From assembly GCF_000165425.1 (NCBI RefSeq), contig NW_001799006.1:128690-192689 (forward strand): 64,000 nucleotides of DNA, written 5' to 3'. This stretch comes from Paramecium tetraurelia. Taxonomy: Eukaryota > Ciliophora > Oligohymenophorea > Peniculida > Parameciidae. The position numbers and the translations under genes were made by a program. Positions 50,484 to 62,612 of this stretch are shown piece after piece. The notes under the pieces were generated by a model. That model was not told the origin of the DNA and ran no database searches. It saw nothing but the letters and a program-made list of their open reading frames with translations. Every line of letters starts with the position of its first letter. Position 1 is the stretch's first letter.

Positions 50484-51295
50484 TCATTCCAATTCTTGCA
50501 TCATATCTTAACGAATTTATACTTCCATATTCTATTTATTCTTATCTTAGAGTTTGAATATTTTTTCAATTACAGTGATTTCAGTTGATGTTGTATCAAG
50601 ACCTAATGGGATTGATTTAATTGATACCACAAAAAGCTGCAATATCATTAACTACTAGCCCTGATGCAATAATGTCACTTCCTCTATTAACAGTTCCGGC
50701 ACATAATGGAATTTGCAGTAAATTGGCCAATTCATCTAATTCTTCAACTGTTGTTAATGGATGAACAAGTCCTCCTTAGTTATTAAAGCAACAATAGGTT
50801 CCAACTAAGACTTATTATGCTACAGTAGTTCTGAAAACTTCAACTCCAAGAGTGTCAGCAATAATTTCCTCAGTTTCTTTATCCAAATCTGAGTGAATTA
50901 ATGCAACATAGTCATTGCAAGCAACGCAATTCCCTAATGCTGATAATTTCTCTTCTACTCTTTTAACCTACATATGTTGATTAATTTTATTACTTTAACT
51001 TCATCAGGTAATGAATTTCTAATTTATTTCAATTCTTAATCAGTGCAAGTATTTGGAACGAGAAGTCCATTTTTGTTTCCTAAATTTTTATATTTCAAAT
51101 ACCTGCTGTCAACCTTCCAATAATTCTTGTACCTCCTATTGAACAATGAATTACTGGCATGCTCAATCCAAGTTCAGATTCAAACACAGAATAAAAGTTT
51201 TCACTTCCTCCTAGAGCAACTAAGCAATAAGAATTAGTAAGTTTGGAAAAAACACCAATATCATTGGAGTTTTCAAATTAACATCTATTGGCCAT
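50484..51295 (-). CDS. EIF6: Eukaryotic translation initiation factor 6
   Basis: 245 residues, exactly the length of the human protein. Introns 51080-51102, 50968-50993, 50603-50627. The pentein fold is recognised by the start [20 protein letters not shown], then [68 protein letters not shown] and [20 protein letters not shown]. It binds the 60S ribosomal subunit, keeps it from joining 40S too early and helps 60S maturation in the nucleolus and cytoplasm. All conserved blocks are intact and no frameshift is seen. Confidence 0.95.
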
Positions 51296-51405
51296 AATGT
51301 GCTTAATAAATATTCTTTATTAAAATAACTAAAATCAATAAAAAGTGAACTGAATTTCACAGTGGGTATTATAAAAATTCTAGTTGGTCATATAATAAAT
51401 TATTA

Positions 51406-54400
51406 ATGAATTCAATTATTACCATTTTAACTACTTTACTTATTAAATCTTTAGCTTAAGTCATAATAGTTTATGATTAGAAGAATGACACAATTTAATA
51501 AACAGCTAATACTATTACTTTCAATATTACTGCAACTTTTCCAACATCCTCAGATGTATAAGTGGATGTCTAATTGCCAAGTCAAATTATTGGCCAAGAA
51601 AACATTGTATGTGGTGTAACAGGTTTGACCAATGGAGCTTGTAATTTAGTTTACAGTAAATTTATAATTACTTTCAAATCTGCAACACCTACTTTCTAAA
51701 TTATTTTTATCAATGTAAACAATCCGATAACTACATATACTGATCAAGTTCAATTAAATGCTTCAGTAATTGCTACAAAATCAGTGATCTTCACAAAGCT
51801 TGTACAACTGAAATTTCAGTTCAAAAATGTGCCTTTATCCATAATTTAACCACCTACAACCTACATTGCAGCTCCTTTAACAATAACTATAGATGGGACT
51901 TCTATTACATTCCCGACATAGTCTTAAATAATAATAACTACAAATGGTGTAATTGATAATTTAGTTAAATTGACTGGCATAGTGTTTGAATCAATAAAAC
52001 TTTAAGATAGCACAATAATCATCAATAATGTTTAACTACCATCTAATGCAAAAAGTACTTTTAGCATTTCCAAATTTATTATTAAATCTAATGAACCAAT
52101 AAACTATAAAGTAGAAATATTAGACTCTAACAATGGATAAATTACCATGTTTTAAACTTCTCAAACAGTTTAAACAATCAATAATAACTATGATTACACA
52201 TTGTCTGCAGAAAATTAAGTAGTTGGAATGCCAACTTCAATTAAAATCATTTTATGTAATCTAGATGAATAGAGTAAGTTTATATTTACCTCTTCAATTG
52301 CAAAACTTAACTATGTTACTTCTTATGAATCTAGTTGTCATAGCACATTGATTTAATAATTTACTAATCCATTTTCGTTGAATTCCATTAGCTTTGATTT
52401 GTAGGTTACTCTAAATAATTTTAATAGCATCAAAAGATCTATTTCGTACACTCCAATTAAGGATTAAATATCAATGACTCTGACTTAGAACACAACTATA
52501 ATGTTAAATTATGCACTGGTTATATTATCTTTGTAATTGAATTAACAATATAGCAACTTTTTTATAGAATTGGCAAACTCCTACACAACAGATAGTTGTA
52601 AAATTTAGGATGTAGATTGTTCTTAAATGAATAACATTTACAAATCTAATCTTTTGGAATAAAAGCTAAATAAAGTGATAATAAAACTGGAGATTTTATT
52701 ACCTGGTTGCGATTCTTATTATTTTTAGGCTAAACTCATCTATTAAAATTAAGAATTGGCCACATCTAATTAAATAACTCCATTATTAGTTAAATATAAA
52801 TTAACATCAACATTAAGTACATCTTCATTTAATATCGGAGAAGAATCAGTTTTCACTATAAATGGTTTAGATTCAAAATAAATTACAAAATATTATGTCT
52901 CAACGACTTTAACTGATTTAAAATGTTAAGACTGTATATAAAATGAAAATTAGTTATAATACGGTTAGGTGAACAGTATTCAATTTTCGGCCAATAATTT
53001 AAAAAATGTAAAGCCTTATACCATAACAATAATAGCATACAACGATTAATGTTTAATTGCAGAATAAATTTTTAGATAGTAAGCAATTGCACAAAAATTA
53101 TAATTATCGGTAATTACTGATAATAATTATCAATAAGCCCAAGGTAATTGGCAAATAACCATTTCTCCTGATATACAGGATAAAGGTATAATGAAAACCC
53201 CATTTATTCTGCCAAATAATTAGGAAAATAAAATCAATGCCACCTCTATGTATATCAATTAGACAAAGTATACTTTAAATATGATTAATTGGTACTTTGA
53301 TAAAGAAGAGAATTATTGGGAAGTAGGATATTATAGAGAAGGATATTTATATGCATATGGCAATTTGACCTTGCCTTAATTGAATATTATGGATTTTAAG
53401 AATTTGAAGATCACTAAACAAAATGCATAAATTAATGAAACAGATAAGGTCATTATAACTTTCGATACTTATTTCGATATCCCTGTAGATGGATAATTAC
53501 AATTAGATGTAACTGACGTGTAATTGAGCAATCTTACATTAAATGGAGTAGAAATCAATAATTAAGTTGTAATTCCTAAAGGAAATTAAGTATTAAATTT
53601 TTAAATATCGTTTATGAATCCAATTAGTAACTATTCAAAACAATTTACTCTTACTTCGTTTAATGAATTAGGAAGGATTTTATAAAAATCAAATTTTCAA
53701 TATGCTTTTAATTATGGATGCAGTATTGAATAATGTGGAGTTTGTAATTTAACTGATTGTATTTCTTGCAAATCCACATTTACATTAGTCAATAATACTT
53801 GTTAGTTAATCTGTGAAGAAAATCAGAATATTGTAAATAATACATGTGTAAATAATTAAAATAATAACACCCACAATGTAAACGATACTAATACAACAAC
53901 TCCGAATAAGACAGGCGACATAACAATTCAGCACGATGAAGATTCTTTTGTTTTTACTCCTCCAATAATTAGCCCAATCGTAGTTCTTATATACTTATTT
54001 GCTTTATCTAGGAAATGTTGGAGTAGTGAATCAGAAACTTTTATAATATTTTATTCTTTAGCATCTGTAATGGAACACATTATCCATATATTTCTTTTCA
54101 TCTATTTCTTTGTTACTCTAGATTTGATTTATGGGTTTTGCATGATTTCAGTAATTGTGCTGCATTTTTCATCTCAGATTTACATAGTTTTCATGAATTT
54201 GTTTAAGATAGATCCAGAGTATATTGGAATCCGCTAATAAAATAATTGGTTAAAGTTGCTCCATATTATTTCACTTACTTTTTGTGGAAGATTACTATTG
54301 TTATTAATAAGCAAATTTGACCAATCTTATGTTTGGTCTACTCCTTGGACCTTTAAAATATCTGTGCTTCAAAGGTTGTCTAACTATTTGAAATTTCAAA

Positions 54401-54573
54401 TAATAGCTTAGATTGGTGTATTGACTTTGGTAATATTGGCCATACTATAGAAATTATTCTTACTCTACATTGAGATTCTTAGTTTTCAAATTATACAAAC
54501 CGTTGTTACACTCTATACTTTCAACCATTTGAGAAATCAAAAAAATTAAGAAATTAGATACACATATGTATGA
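51406..54573 (+). CDS. Large surface protein with C-terminal multi-pass membrane region
   Basis: 1055 residues read in one exon without TGA. Signal peptide (MNSIITILTTLLIKSLAQ), then about 780 residues of beta-rich, Thr/Asn/Gln-rich extracellular sequence resembling repeated immunoglobulin- or cadherin-like strands, a Cys-rich furin-like segment (CSIEQCGVCNLTDCISCKS, CQLICEENQN, CVNNQNN) and six to seven hydrophobic segments ending KNQEIRYTYV. The same architecture, big ectodomain, furin-type Cys motif and terminal membrane bundle, occurs in ciliate and other protist surface proteins. No enzyme motif. Lack of introns over 3.1 kb is unusual here. Confidence 0.85.
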
Positions 54574-54688
54574 TTAAACATAGTTTTATATAAATTTATT
54601 ACAGTTATTATTTGATGATCCGAATATATTATATGATAAAAACATAAATCTTACTTTATATGTTATCTTATTCTTGATAATTATTAAA

Positions 54689-55598
54689 ATGCTGAACTAA
54701 TCTAATCCCTCACCAAAAAAAAGAATGTTATGGACAGAAAATGTATATTAGATGAATATAGTAGGAAGACAAACTCTTATAGTAGTTAGTCAATAAATTC
54801 TAAAATGAAAGACTTGGCTGGAAAAAAATTTCTCAATCTCTCAGAAAACAAGGCTATGACAGAAATACCAAGGCTTGTAGAGAGAGATTTTTCAACCACC
54901 TTGATAATACATTCAATAAAACAGAACTGACTACCCAGGAACTTGATAAGCTATTTGAACTCATTAAAATTCATGGTAACAAATGGGTAAAAGTTATTGA
55001 TAATTAGACTTGTATTGCTGAGGAGCTCAATCATAGAACAGACTAAGATATTAAGAATAAATTTTATGCCCACATAAAAAAAGTGTTTAGGCGATTATTA
55101 AAAGCCACTTTTTAAACAACCGAAAGTATATATTTTGGCTTTATTGTAGGTTCTATAATGACAGCCAAATTACAACCATTATTGATCTCAAGCATATTTT
55201 GTTATGAAAATGAACTGGATCAAAAATAAATTCTTATTCAAAATGATATGAAAGACCTTTTTCAGAGTCTAATAAGAAAAAATAAATCAATTTCTTAAGG
55301 AGAGCAAATAGATGAGGAAACAAGAGAACAGGTTAAGCAAATTACTACATACTTGGATAAAGAAAAGTAATAAAAATTATAATTGTAGTTAATTATATCT
55401 CTAAAATAAAATCACCAGAAAACAAAATAAACAAATAATTAAAACAAAACATATTATCAAAAAAACTTAATTTGCCCATAATTAATTTTAACAATAACAA
55501 ATTTTAAAGAAGATCTAAATGAAGCAACCCATATTTGTGTGTTCATAAAAAAAGTTAGAATTCCCAATCATGGATTTGGATACAAAATTCTAGAATGA
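54689..55598 (+). CDS. Myb/SANT-domain protein
   Basis: Up to 295 residues with one clear intron (54743-54764). Two Myb-like repeats: WTENEDKLLQQLVNKF...LGWKKISQSL...RERFFNHLD, and then TTQELDKLFELIKIHGNKWVKV...RTDQDIKNKFY, each with regularly spaced Trp/Phe. A helical Lys/Gln-rich tail follows. Nuclear DNA binding is expected. The 3' end is uncertain: AT-rich low-complexity codons after about 55380 run on to 55598, and another ATG frame opens at 55519. A possible 24-nt intron lies at 55126-55149. Confidence 0.8.
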
Positions 55599-56285
55599 TT
55601 TCAATTAATTTGAATTTGATAAAATATTGGAGAATGGATCTCTATTCTAACCATAACAAATTATTTCTAGTGTTCCATTCTAATGGCATTAGTCCTCTTA
55701 TAAATTAGAATTAAGCCACGTACACATTATTTTAACAACTTATAGTAATCTGAATTATCGTATATGGCCATTCAGTCAAATTCATACAATTATTCAACTA
55801 TTTGGAATATTTGAGAACTTATATTCATATTGTTATCAAATATTGACAAACTGTAGCCTCCAAAAATTTTATTTTTTATTTATCATTAATTATAAATTTG
55901 AAACTCTGAATAAATAATTTAATTGTTTCTCCTTCATGGTTTAAATTTTAACATAAAGCAATTATTCTTGATCATGGGATGTAGATGTAAAGGACCGTAG
56001 TTCAAAAGTCTGTAAGTTATGAAAGCTTGTAGGAGTTTCAGAATTAATAATTAAAGTTGATTTTTATATTGAAATTTTGCCAAGCATATAATAAATCCCT
56101 TCCCATATTGATTCTACTTTAATATATTATTTAAAGCATCATAAGTAGCTACAGGGAATTTATTTCGTTTAAGAGAAAAATTATTGTTCATTTTATTGAA
56201 ATTCAAACCAGTCAAAATTATGTTGATGAACTTATCCATAAAATTTTAAGTCAATTCTGAATTAAATAAAAACTAATAATTGAAT
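55519..56285 (+). pseudogene. Broken protein-like region after the Myb gene
   Basis: An ATG at 55519 opens about 150 codons (MKQPIFVCSQKKLEFPIMDL, then SSVPFQWHQSSYKLELSHVH) to a TGA near 55970. Similar protein-like pieces in shifted frames continue to about 56280 (SWDVDVKDRSSKVC, VGVSELIIKVDFYIEILPSI). TGA codons and frame changes with no plausible introns suggest a decayed gene; the first part overlaps the Myb model by 80 bases. Confidence 0.3.
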
Positions 56286-56669
56286 AACCACTAAATATTT
56301 TTTTTTAATTTCACTCCTTATATATAAGTTTTCTTGACAAAATTATAAATAAATAATATAAAAAAGGGATGAAAAATAAATTTTAAATAACACGAATAAC
56401 TATTCTCAAAAAATATTTTTCATTTAACTAAACTTGATCAATATCAATAAATTTATTCATAATAGCATATAGAAATATATAGAAATTAAAATTAATGGGT
56501 AAGTTTGATTTATTGTATTTAAAGAAATACTCTAAAGAATATTTATTTAATATTACTAGGACAATTTATTTTCTGAAATTTTTAACTATGTGTAATAAAA
56601 GGAATAAATTAAAAAAAATTGTATTTATAATTCATAAATAAAAATAACAAAATCACATTTATTTTTTCT
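56286..56669. other. AT-rich spacer
   Basis: About 380 bases, mostly A/T runs, between the broken region and the YTH gene's stop. Nothing supported. Confidence 0.5.
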
Positions 56670-58214
56670 TCATTTTTTTGATTTATCTCTAGAACCACTG
56701 TGATATGATTATTTTTTGTCATATTTCTAATTTTTATATTCTTTTCTGCTCTTTAGTTTGTCCTCTTAGAATTTTTATTTATAACTACTTCTCCATTTCT
56801 TTTATTTTTTTTCTCTTTTAGAACATGAATATTTTTTTTCTTTACTTTATTTGTTATTAAGCATTTCCTTTTTTTTTGATGAGGAAATAACAGACTTATT
56901 ACTAGAATTGCTAGAACTATTTGAACTATTAGAGCTACTTGAACTACTTGAACTGCTGGAGCTGCTTCTAGAATATTTTCGTTTTTTGAATTAATTCTTA
57001 TTATTTTTATTTAATAGTGTATTTGAAAGAAGATTATAACATAATTATTTTACAATTGGATGAGTATATTTATTATCACCTTTGATTCCTGGTATCTATC
57101 CATTATTAATTTTATCAAATAACACTTATGTGGTCTGAAGGATCTGAACAATATTGCTTAGATTATTAGTATTCTTAGCATAATCTTCTTATTTAGTTGT
57201 CTCTTTATCTTCCTATTTAGTTGTTTCTTTATCCTCTTATTTAGATGTTTCTTTATCTTCTTATTTAGATATTTCTTTTACTTCTTGTTTAGACTAACAA
57301 AAGTCAGAAGTCTTGATTTGATTATTCTGAATTTATTCATCTTTTTTTACAGTTTCTTCTTAATCTCTAAAAATTTCATCAATATCCCATTCATCAGCTG
57401 TACTTGATTATTATTTAACTTCAACTTGCATTTGTCCAATGGGAAAGGTTTGACAGATGGCTTTTGCAATGCTATGTTGAATTTTGAATCCCTCATACAA
57501 TTCAAAAGATGGAAAATCATAAATAGTTTTGATGGATGACTATCTTCTTAGCCATTGAATTTTAAAGGTCTTAAGTTTAGGGAATTATTAATCATATACG
57601 ACAAGTTGATTGATCATTTTAGCACAACCAACAAATTCATCATTATTAATAAAAATCAAAATAACATTTGCAGGGATATTGCATTCTTGCGCTAATTTAA
57701 AGTACGTGATTTCTTTGACTGTCCAAACTGAGAATCTTTTGGCATGAGCTAAATTATTTTTATTTGATTTCATGAGGTAGAAGACAGAATTGAATGTAAT
57801 GAATTCATTACAGGGAGGCTCTGGTACAAATGTTTGAAATGATTCTGTGTATTTATAATGACATTGGGAATTGATATTGAAGAAACATTTGGATTTCTGA
57901 CAAAATATATTCTCACAAGTGGAGCAGATGAATTTTTAACAACAAGGAGTTGAAATTTCAAAATCTCTAGAGAAACAGGAAAGACATATATTTCTTCTTT
58001 TTGGAACTCGAACTAATATTATCATTTGCTTGTTTCTAATTTCATCACTAATATTCAAAATCTTTTCTTCATAAAGCATTTGGATATCGTCTTTCTTGGA
58101 TGTGAACATTTATTCAATTTTGACTCTTAGGTCTCTTACTTAGATTTTGATTCCTTAAATTGGTATAGTTTAGACTTCTGAGCTGTTTTCCCATTTAAAA
58201 GTTATTGAATTCAT
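56670..58214 (-). CDS. YTH-domain RNA-binding protein with ubiquitin-like, Cys-rich and RS regions
   Basis: 514 residues, no intron. N terminus MNSITFKWENSSEVQTIPIQ resembles the DWNN ubiquitin-like fold. Residues 80-135 hold eight or more Cys (CLSCFSRDFEISTPCCQKF, CSTCENIFCQKSKC), a zinc-finger-like block. A YTH domain follows: FYLMKSNKNNLAHAKRFSVW, VILIFINNDEFVGCAKM, FKIQWLRR, YEGFKIQ; the aromatic cage Trps are present, so it may bind N6-methyladenosine. Acidic repeats KQEDKET precede a Ser-rich, Arg/Lys-rich RS-like tail (about 56890-56970). DWNN plus Cys-finger is known from RBBP6; fused to YTH it would suit a 3'-end-processing factor. Function is inference. Confidence 0.82.
56894..56965 (-). 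repeat. Poly-Ser low-complexity tract
   Basis: A 24-codon run coding almost only Ser and Asn inside the YTH gene, a codon-level simple repeat (AGC/AGT/TCT mix). Confidence 0.8.
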
Positions 58215-58309
58215 TTTAAATTAATTATTAGGTAATTATTCAATTTTATTTGAATTAAATAAATGAAAAAAATGTATGTAATATTTTGTACAACACCTTT
58301 GAAATATAA

Positions 58310-59937
58310 TCAATTATAAATAAAATTGAAAGAACGTTTTTCTGTCATACCTACTGATGGACTCTTGACAGAGTTGAAACTCTTTTCGCTTGGAATGAAA
58401 CTAGGATGAACAGTCAATTAGTGAGGATTCTTTTTCTAAGATAAACCTCTACTAGATTCAAAACTATAAGATGATTGTCTTTCTTTAGATAGTGTAGGTT
58501 ATCTTTCTTTGGAATGAGTGGTGGTGTGTCGTTCATTTTTGGTAAGAATTCTATCAACTTTAAAAAACTGAGGTTCTCTTTGTTTGGCTTAAGCATTTGT
58601 AGTAGTGAAATAACTAGGTTTTGGAATGATAGCCTAAGTTAAGAATATGAATACTTTAGTATTATTTTATTTGGAGTTGTTTTTAAGATGAGAGAAATCA
58701 AAATAAAACTGTTGCTTAATCTAACTAGTAGGAGTAATATAGGACATATTTTTGGTGATTGTATTGAGATCTTCAATTAAATCTTCAGGCAATTTATGTT
58801 TCTTCTTGAGTTCTTCTGTTTCCAAATTTTATTGATATTTTTTAAACCATGGATAATTCAGCAATTCCACAACAGTTGGTCTTTCATCTGGATCAATGGT
58901 CAACATCCCATACAATAATGCAATAGCTTCTTTGGATATATCATGAATGATGGTAAATTCTCCTGATTGGATTCTACTATACAATTCTTAATCAGTGTCC
59001 CCTTTAAATGGAAATACTCCTTAGAGCATAGTGAATAGCACAACTCCTAATGCCCAGACATCTGACTTGTCTCCTCTGTATTCTTATCTTGTAACTATTT
59101 CTGGAGCCATGTAACTTGGAGTGCCACAAAACATTTTGACTTTCTTATCAATGGGAAAAGAAGTTGAAAATCCAAAATCTATCAATTTAGGAGTAAGTCC
59201 GTCTAACAAGATATTTTCTAATTTGATGTCTCTATGTGCAATGTTCTTGGAATGACAATATTGAATTGCATCTAGAATTTATTTGAATATTCCTTTGGCA
59301 ATTTCCTCTTCCAATCTTCGTTCCTAAGATTAGAATTAATGTGTACCGGTTACTTTCTAACCAAATGGTGTAATGAACTACCGCTAACGTATTCCAATAT
59401 TATATTCACATGGTTATTTGATTCCACTGTGTCTAGGATCTTAACAATATTCGGATGATCTAATTTCTCCAATATTTCAATTTCTCTTCTCACTCCTTTC
59501 CTCCTCTGCAAATCTTTAATCTTAGTTTTTTCATATATTTTTATTGCCACTTTTGTATCACTCTCTATTTGGATAGCAACTCTCACTGCAGCATATGCAC
59601 CTTGACCTATTCGACTACCCACCTTATATTATGCCTTGAATTATTCAGTTTTATTTGTATCATCGTCTGGTTGATTGATTAAGAACTTCACTCGATCACA
59701 AATGTTCTGTTGCTTGAAATCAAATTTGAAGTATTCAACATTGTCTCGTTTCTCTACTTTACAAAATTTCGATTGTAGAATTTAACTAATTGCATCTAAA
59801 TTCTTCAGTTGTTGATTCTTCAGGTTCATCAGTAATTCCTATTGCAAGGGTGGTCTGGACTTGAGGGCATATTGATTCCCAATGTATTTCTCGTTCTCCT
59901 TTTGATTTAAACTATTAGTTGCAGCTCTATGCTTCAT
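58310..59937 (-). CDS. CAMK/SNF1-like Ser/Thr protein kinase
   Basis: 534 residues. A polar 115-residue N terminus, then a kinase domain: GSRIGQGAYAAVR, VAIKIYEK, HRDIKLENILL, IDFGFS, CGTPSYMAPEI, DVWALGVVLF. Intron at 59324-59346 (23 nt); a second candidate at 58634-58654 (21 nt, no stop) would shorten the tail by seven residues. The activation and substrate loops place it with the CAMK-like (SNF1/MARK) group. A long Ser/Lys/Gln-rich tail follows, with repeated KERQ motifs and a possible phosphorylation-rich region. Substrate is unknown. Confidence 0.88.
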
Positions 59938-60693
59938 TGCAATTTAAAATAATTAACAGTCTCATTATAATTAAATATTGTATAAAACATTCTTTCCTTT
60001 TATTGCATTAATACAGGAATGATAATTCACTCTTTTCAAAATGCCTACTCACTTCTAATCAATAAGCAATCAATGTGACACCTTCAATAATCATCGAAAT
60101 ATGATAAAATTTATAGATAATACTTAATTAAATGATGTCAACAGATCCATTAGATGTGACCTATTTCATCAATATCTAATATCAAAAATATTAAAATAAA
60201 GTTGCTTATAGTATACACTTCCATCAAATAATTAAATATTATAATATAAAATCTATCACCACACATTTTATATTTAATATATAGATTTAACAATAGATCA
60301 GAATGTTCACTAGGAAAGCTTATAATCAGAAATAAGAATGTTTCAACTTAAAATTATTTTATAATATTATCAAAATGTCTAATTCTCTCAAAAATGCAAT
60401 TTCAACTAATGCATTTTATATAGTCTTAGAATAAAGGGGGTCTAAAATAATAGATACACTAACTATTAGTTTTATTTATTTTTTTATTAGTAATTTTATT
60501 CTCTCATTCAACAAATTAATATACATAAATATTATCCAAAAATATTTATTTTTTGTTGAGCATCTTTGTAATTCTGTAGACTCTAATCATAAGATGATAT
60601 TAGAGAAATTGAATTTATTAATTAATTGATTTTGAAATTTCAAAGGTACTTAGCATAATTCACATTATAATAAACCGAATATTAATTAATCTA
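59938..60693. other. AT-rich stretch without a recognised gene
   Basis: 756 bases. Short plus-strand frames after 60040 and several A/T runs; no conserved motif or ATG-started frame that I trust. It must contain the promoters of the divergent kinase and member C. Confidence 0.5.
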
Positions 60694-60981
60694 ATGAACA
60701 GTTTAGGGATTTAGAATAATAGATTCCATCGACAGGCCATTGAGAATCGTACGAAAAATGAATGCAGTGAGTACTACTATTTGAACAATGTAAAAAAGAA
60801 ACAGAAGAATGAATATTATGAAAAATGGCTGAAATAAAGAGAGATGCAGTCTAATGCATCTACAGAAACATATTTGGATATCATAACACCCAACCTTCCT
60901 TAAGCTAAGATTCCTAATACCTTTTAAGTTAAGTTGATGAATGACATTTTAAAAGAAAATAAGCAAAAAATGCATTATTGA
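60694..60981 (+). CDS. Small basic protein, NRF/IP family member C
   Basis: 95 residues, no intron. Starts MNSLGIQNNRFHRQAIENRT, ends with AKIPNTFQVKLMNDILKEN and KQKMHY. The head and tail match the small genes at 34821 and 35452, although the middles (here ECSEYYYLNNVKKK, KWLKQREMQ) differ. The Ile-Pro-Asn-x-Phe tail is closest to member B. Located 25 kb away from the other two, so the family is dispersed. Function unknown. Confidence 0.6.
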
Positions 60982-61176
60982 TTATTAACATACCTTATAT
61001 ATAAATCATTTAATAAATATATTTAAAAATAACTATTGGACCTTTATCAAATTATAATTCTTGATTGTTGTTATTTTAACTGTAAGAAGATATCATCTCT
61101 TTGTAATTAAAGTATCCAGGATTTTCATTATCCTTTTGGTATAAACATCAATATTCTACAAAATAATAAATTAAAA

Positions 61177-61857
61177 ATGAATCAAATTAAAATATTTGAA
61201 ACCAGAAAACGAAAGAGTCAATCCGAATCTGAAATAAAAAGCATTTGCCTCATAACCTTTGAATATTAGTCAATCAAAAAATATTCAAATAAAAGATCAC
61301 AATCCCAAGAATAATTAATAGACTATTCTAGTACAATCCACATTTTATTAAATATAGGCGATGAAGATAGTGTAAGTGATTAGGAAAGCTAATTGGAATG
61401 CCAAATCAATTCAACAACCCTTATGAATTATCAATAGGTGCCATCTCTCTTATCTATTTACACATCTGAAAGCAATATAAGTGCCGAAGAAGAATTCGAA
61501 ATTTGGGATGACAACTAAGATTTAAGAGTCTTAAAAATTGTCTTGGAAGACTAATAGCCATCAATAAAATAATTTTTATAATTGTACAAAGCAAGATTCG
61601 GGTATTTTTTAATAGATAAGCTTAGTGCATTTCCAGGACAGTAATAATGCATAAAAAATGAGGAAGTAATTAAGACTGCTATAACTTATGCCTCTAGTAG
61701 TAAATAGCTATTTAAGAAATATTTTCCATCAAAAAGGATAGTTTTTGAAGATGATATAGATTATTCTGAACCTTATAAAATAGAAGAGGATCATCATTTT
61801 TAAACTTTCAATGACTTTTTTAAACATAAGAAAACCAAAATCTTGATGGACTTTTGA
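61177..61857 (+). CDS. Hypothetical acidic protein
   Basis: 226 residues, no intron. A basic start (MNQIKIFETRKRKSQSESE) is followed by an acidic, Ser-rich stretch (NISAEEEFEIWDDNQDL) and a C-terminal half with FGYFLIDKLSAFPGQQQC, YFPSKRIVFEDDIDYSE. Composition suggests a disordered or regulatory protein. No family is recognised. Codon use matches neighbours and the frame is open throughout. Confidence 0.65.
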
Positions 61858-61894
61858 ATTTGATTATTATATACTCATTTATTTCATACTTTAT

Positions 61895-62600
61895 CAATTA
61901 AACCTTAATCCTTATCATTCCTTCTCTAAATTAATTTTTTTTCTACAGTGGTACAATTACACTCATTTAATGATAATTTTAGTTTGCATTTTTGTTTTTC
62001 ACCTTCATTCTTCGAACTTAAATTTGCCCATCTTTTAGTTTTTTAAAGTTAAATACTCTTATTTTACTTTTTTTGAAATTGTGCATCTATGTCATCCTCA
62101 AATTGTTTTAACACCTTCATCCTCAAACTTTTTCATTTGACTTGAAATTTCAATCATAATTCCTGCTGGTTCTAGAGTAAATACAGTATATACTGATTTG
62201 TAATAAAGGTTTATGGAACTCGATCAATTAATATCACAGACTATTGTATGAATATTCTCTCATATTGATGGGTTGGCTAAAAATTAAAGTCTGATTTCTC
62301 TCTGGAATATTCAACTAAAATTCATGTTTTAGGGAATGAATCTGAAGCAGTGTATGCAACGTGTAAATATAGGTTATATCTATACTATTTAATTCCAGGA
62401 GAGTCAAATTTAATTTTATCTCTCCAACCAAACTAACTCCATCATCACTTTATTTATCATACTCTCAATTTAGTTATTTGCAAGATAAACTCGATTACAA
62501 ATAGACAAGTTTTTGGATGTGTTGAAACTTCTGTCATAATCAGTTCTATTGAAACAGATTTCCTTATTAAATACATTAATCCAATAGGAATTATTCATTT
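61895..62600 (-). pseudogene. Broken protein-like gene downstream of SF3B2
   Basis: Minus strand. Protein-like segments in three frames: ICNRVYLANNQIES, VSTHPKTCLFVIEFILQI, DDGVSLVGEIKLNLTLLELN, then TVFTLEPAGIMIEISSQMKK and a coiled end (FEDDIDAQFQKKQ, NEGEKQKCKLKLSLNE). Several frame changes and TGA codons, with no fitting introns, indicate a decayed gene or several sequence errors. The overall character (beta-rich then coil) suggests a trafficking or adaptor-type protein, not more. Confidence 0.35.
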
Positions 62601-62612
62601 TAATAATAATAA

